From Hymenobacter psoromatis (GTDB taxonomy: Bacteria; Bacteroidota; Bacteroidia; Cytophagales; Hymenobacteraceae): a stretch of 64,000 bases of DNA. The stretch covers positions 186,001-250,000 of the forward strand of contig CP014771.1 in the NCBI GenBank assembly GCA_001596155.1. The letters are read 5' to 3'. The stretch's first letter is position 1. Each line of letters starts with the position of its first letter. Below, one piece after another: positions 63,033 through 64,000 of the stretch. The notes under the pieces were generated by a model. The model was not told where the DNA came from. It ran no database searches and worked only from the letters and a program-made list of their open reading frames with translations. The position numbers were made by a program, and so were the translations under genes.

Positions 63033-64000
63033 GTGGCGCATCCTGCTCCCGTTCGCTTCGCCATTTGCGGCCTCGGCCACATTGGCCGACGCCACGCGGC
63101 GCTGGTGGCGCGCCACGATGGGGCGCAATTGGTAGCCCTCATTGACGTGCGCGCGGAGCTGCGCCCCGGCCTCGCGGCCGAGTTTCCCGGCGTGTCGTTT
63201 TTCCTTTCACTCGAAGAATACCTGCAAAGTGGCCCCGCCACCGACGTGCTCACCGTGGCCACGCCCAACGGCCTGCACGCACCGCAGGCAGTGGCGGGCC
63301 TGCGTGCCAGCCTGCACGTGGTGGTCGAAAAACCCATTGCGCTGCGCAAAATCGACGCCGAATTAATCGTGCACACGGCCCTGCAAACCGGCCGGCTGGT
63401 CTTTGGCGTAATGCAGAACCGCTACTCGCCGCCCGCCGCCTGGCTCAAGCAGGTGCACGATGAGGGCCGGCTGGGCGAGGTGTTTCTGGTGCAGCTCAAC
63501 TGCTTCTGGAACCGCGATGCGCGCTACTACCAGTCTGGCGGCTGGAAGGGCACGCAAGCGCTGGATGGCGGCACGCTTTTTACGCAGTTCAGCCACTTCG
63601 TGGATTTGCTGTATTGGGTATTTGGCGACATTACCAATATCGCGGCGCGCTTTCGGGACTTCACCCACGAAGGCATTACGGAGTTTGAGGACAGCGGCCT
63701 GGTCACCTTCGACCTGGTGCGGGGGGGTAGCGGCACGCTCAGCTACAGCACCGCCGTGTGGGACCGCAACCTCGAAAGCTCCCTGACGGTGGTGGCCGCC
63801 CGCGGCTCACTCAAAATCGGCGGCCAGTACCTCGATAAAGTAGAGTACTGCCACCTGCAAGACTACTCCCTACCTCCCCTGCCGCCCACCAACCCCGCCA
63901 ACGACTATGGCCCCTACCAGGGCTCGGCCGCCAACCACGTGCAGGTGATTGACAACGTGGTAGATACGCTGCGAAAGCGCAGCTTCGCCACCACCAACGC
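63033..64000 (+). CDS. Gfo/Idh/MocA-family oxidoreductase (WbpB/WlbA-like), 3' end cut by window edge
   Basis: 322 residues of an NAD-dependent dehydrogenase are visible. It starts with a GTG directly after the higA stop (TAGGTG): MAHPAPVRFAICGLGHIGRRHAAL, Rossmann GLGHIG. EKPIAL and the stretch FGVMQNRYSPPAAWL ... LNCFWNRDARYY ... GGTLFTQFSHFVDLLYW are very like WbpB/WlbA, which oxidise C3 of UDP-N-acetylglucosaminuronate. With the WbpE-like aminotransferase this suggests a 2,3-diamino sugar pathway. The end of the gene lies outside the window. Confidence 0.9.
   Translation, partial: MAHPAPVRFAICGLGHIGRRHAALVARHDGAQLVALIDVRAELRPGLAAEFPGVSFFLSLEEYLQSGPATDVLTVATPNGLHAPQAVAGLRASLHVVVEKPIALRKIDAELIVHTALQTGRLVFGVMQNRYSPPAAWLKQVHDEGRLGEVFLVQLNCFWNRDARYYQSGGWKGTQALDGGTLFTQFSHFVDLLYWVFGDITNIAARFRDFTHEGITEFEDSGLVTFDLVRGGSGTLSYSTAVWDRNLESSLTVVAARGSLKIGGQYLDKVEYCHLQDYSLPPLPPTNPANDYGPYQGSAANHVQVIDNVVDTLRKRSFATTN

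Overview
The window is a 64 kb piece of a high-GC Bacteroidota chromosome, most likely Hymenobacter or a close relative. The evidence is: a secreted protein with a type IX secretion C-terminal sorting tail (2358-3548); gliding protein GldC (44442-44777); a complete-looking menaquinone gene group; two Bacteroidota-typical small proteins (PUR-alpha-like DUF3276 and a DUF6728-like protein); and Bacteroidota promoters with a TAnnTTTG -7 box in front of many genes. No tRNA, rRNA or CRISPR array was seen. The only stable RNA found is the small SRP RNA at 57399-57495.

Layout. 1-16 kb: a truncated dicarboxylate symporter, a discoidin-domain secreted protein, secreted M14 and S9 peptidases, an amidase, a RelE/ParE-type toxin-antitoxin pair, a PoxB-like thiamine-diphosphate enzyme, an XRE/S24 regulator and a phosphohexomutase. 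17-29 kb: OsmC, a GH3-family protein, the menaquinone genes menB, menD, an isochorismate synthase and a hotdog thioesterase (with an M42-type peptidase between them), a histidine phosphatase, pyruvate dehydrogenase E2 and HslV. 29.7-34.5 kb: a mobile-element cluster. 34.9-61 kb: mostly housekeeping genes (SDRs, AraC regulators, DUF58, ychF, dnaN, gldC, dcd, hemL, a GT39-type protein, dgt, guaA, SRP RNA, an FSA-type aldolase, an FtsE-like ATPase, GT2). 60.2-64 kb: a nucleotide-sugar aminotransferase and an oxidoreductase of the WbpE/WbpB kind, separated by a HigBA toxin-antitoxin locus.

Mobile elements are the most informative part. Two near-identical 980-bp IS5-family elements lie in opposite orientation, about 30 kb apart. 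One (61394-62373) sits after codon 3 of a higB toxin gene, leaving the higA antitoxin intact. The other (30175-31339) is itself interrupted by a 185-bp element. A 268-bp relative of that small element interrupts a membrane glycosyltransferase-like gene (32455-34486). Both small elements have no ORF support, no target duplication, a hairpin near each end, and insertion exactly 3' of TTTAC. Removing either one restores the host reading frame. This fits non-autonomous IS200/IS605-type (single-strand) transposition.

Two further genome-scale patterns stand out. First, at least 14 long snapback inverted repeats with arms of about 20-54 nt fill intergenic gaps. One family (ATCACGGATT units) lies so close to genes that its arms supply start and stop codons. 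Second, the nonamer GGGGTAGGG/CCCTACCCC occurs roughly 35 times by eye, inside and outside genes, far above chance. An AraC-family gene carries an in-frame TGA at the 17th codon.
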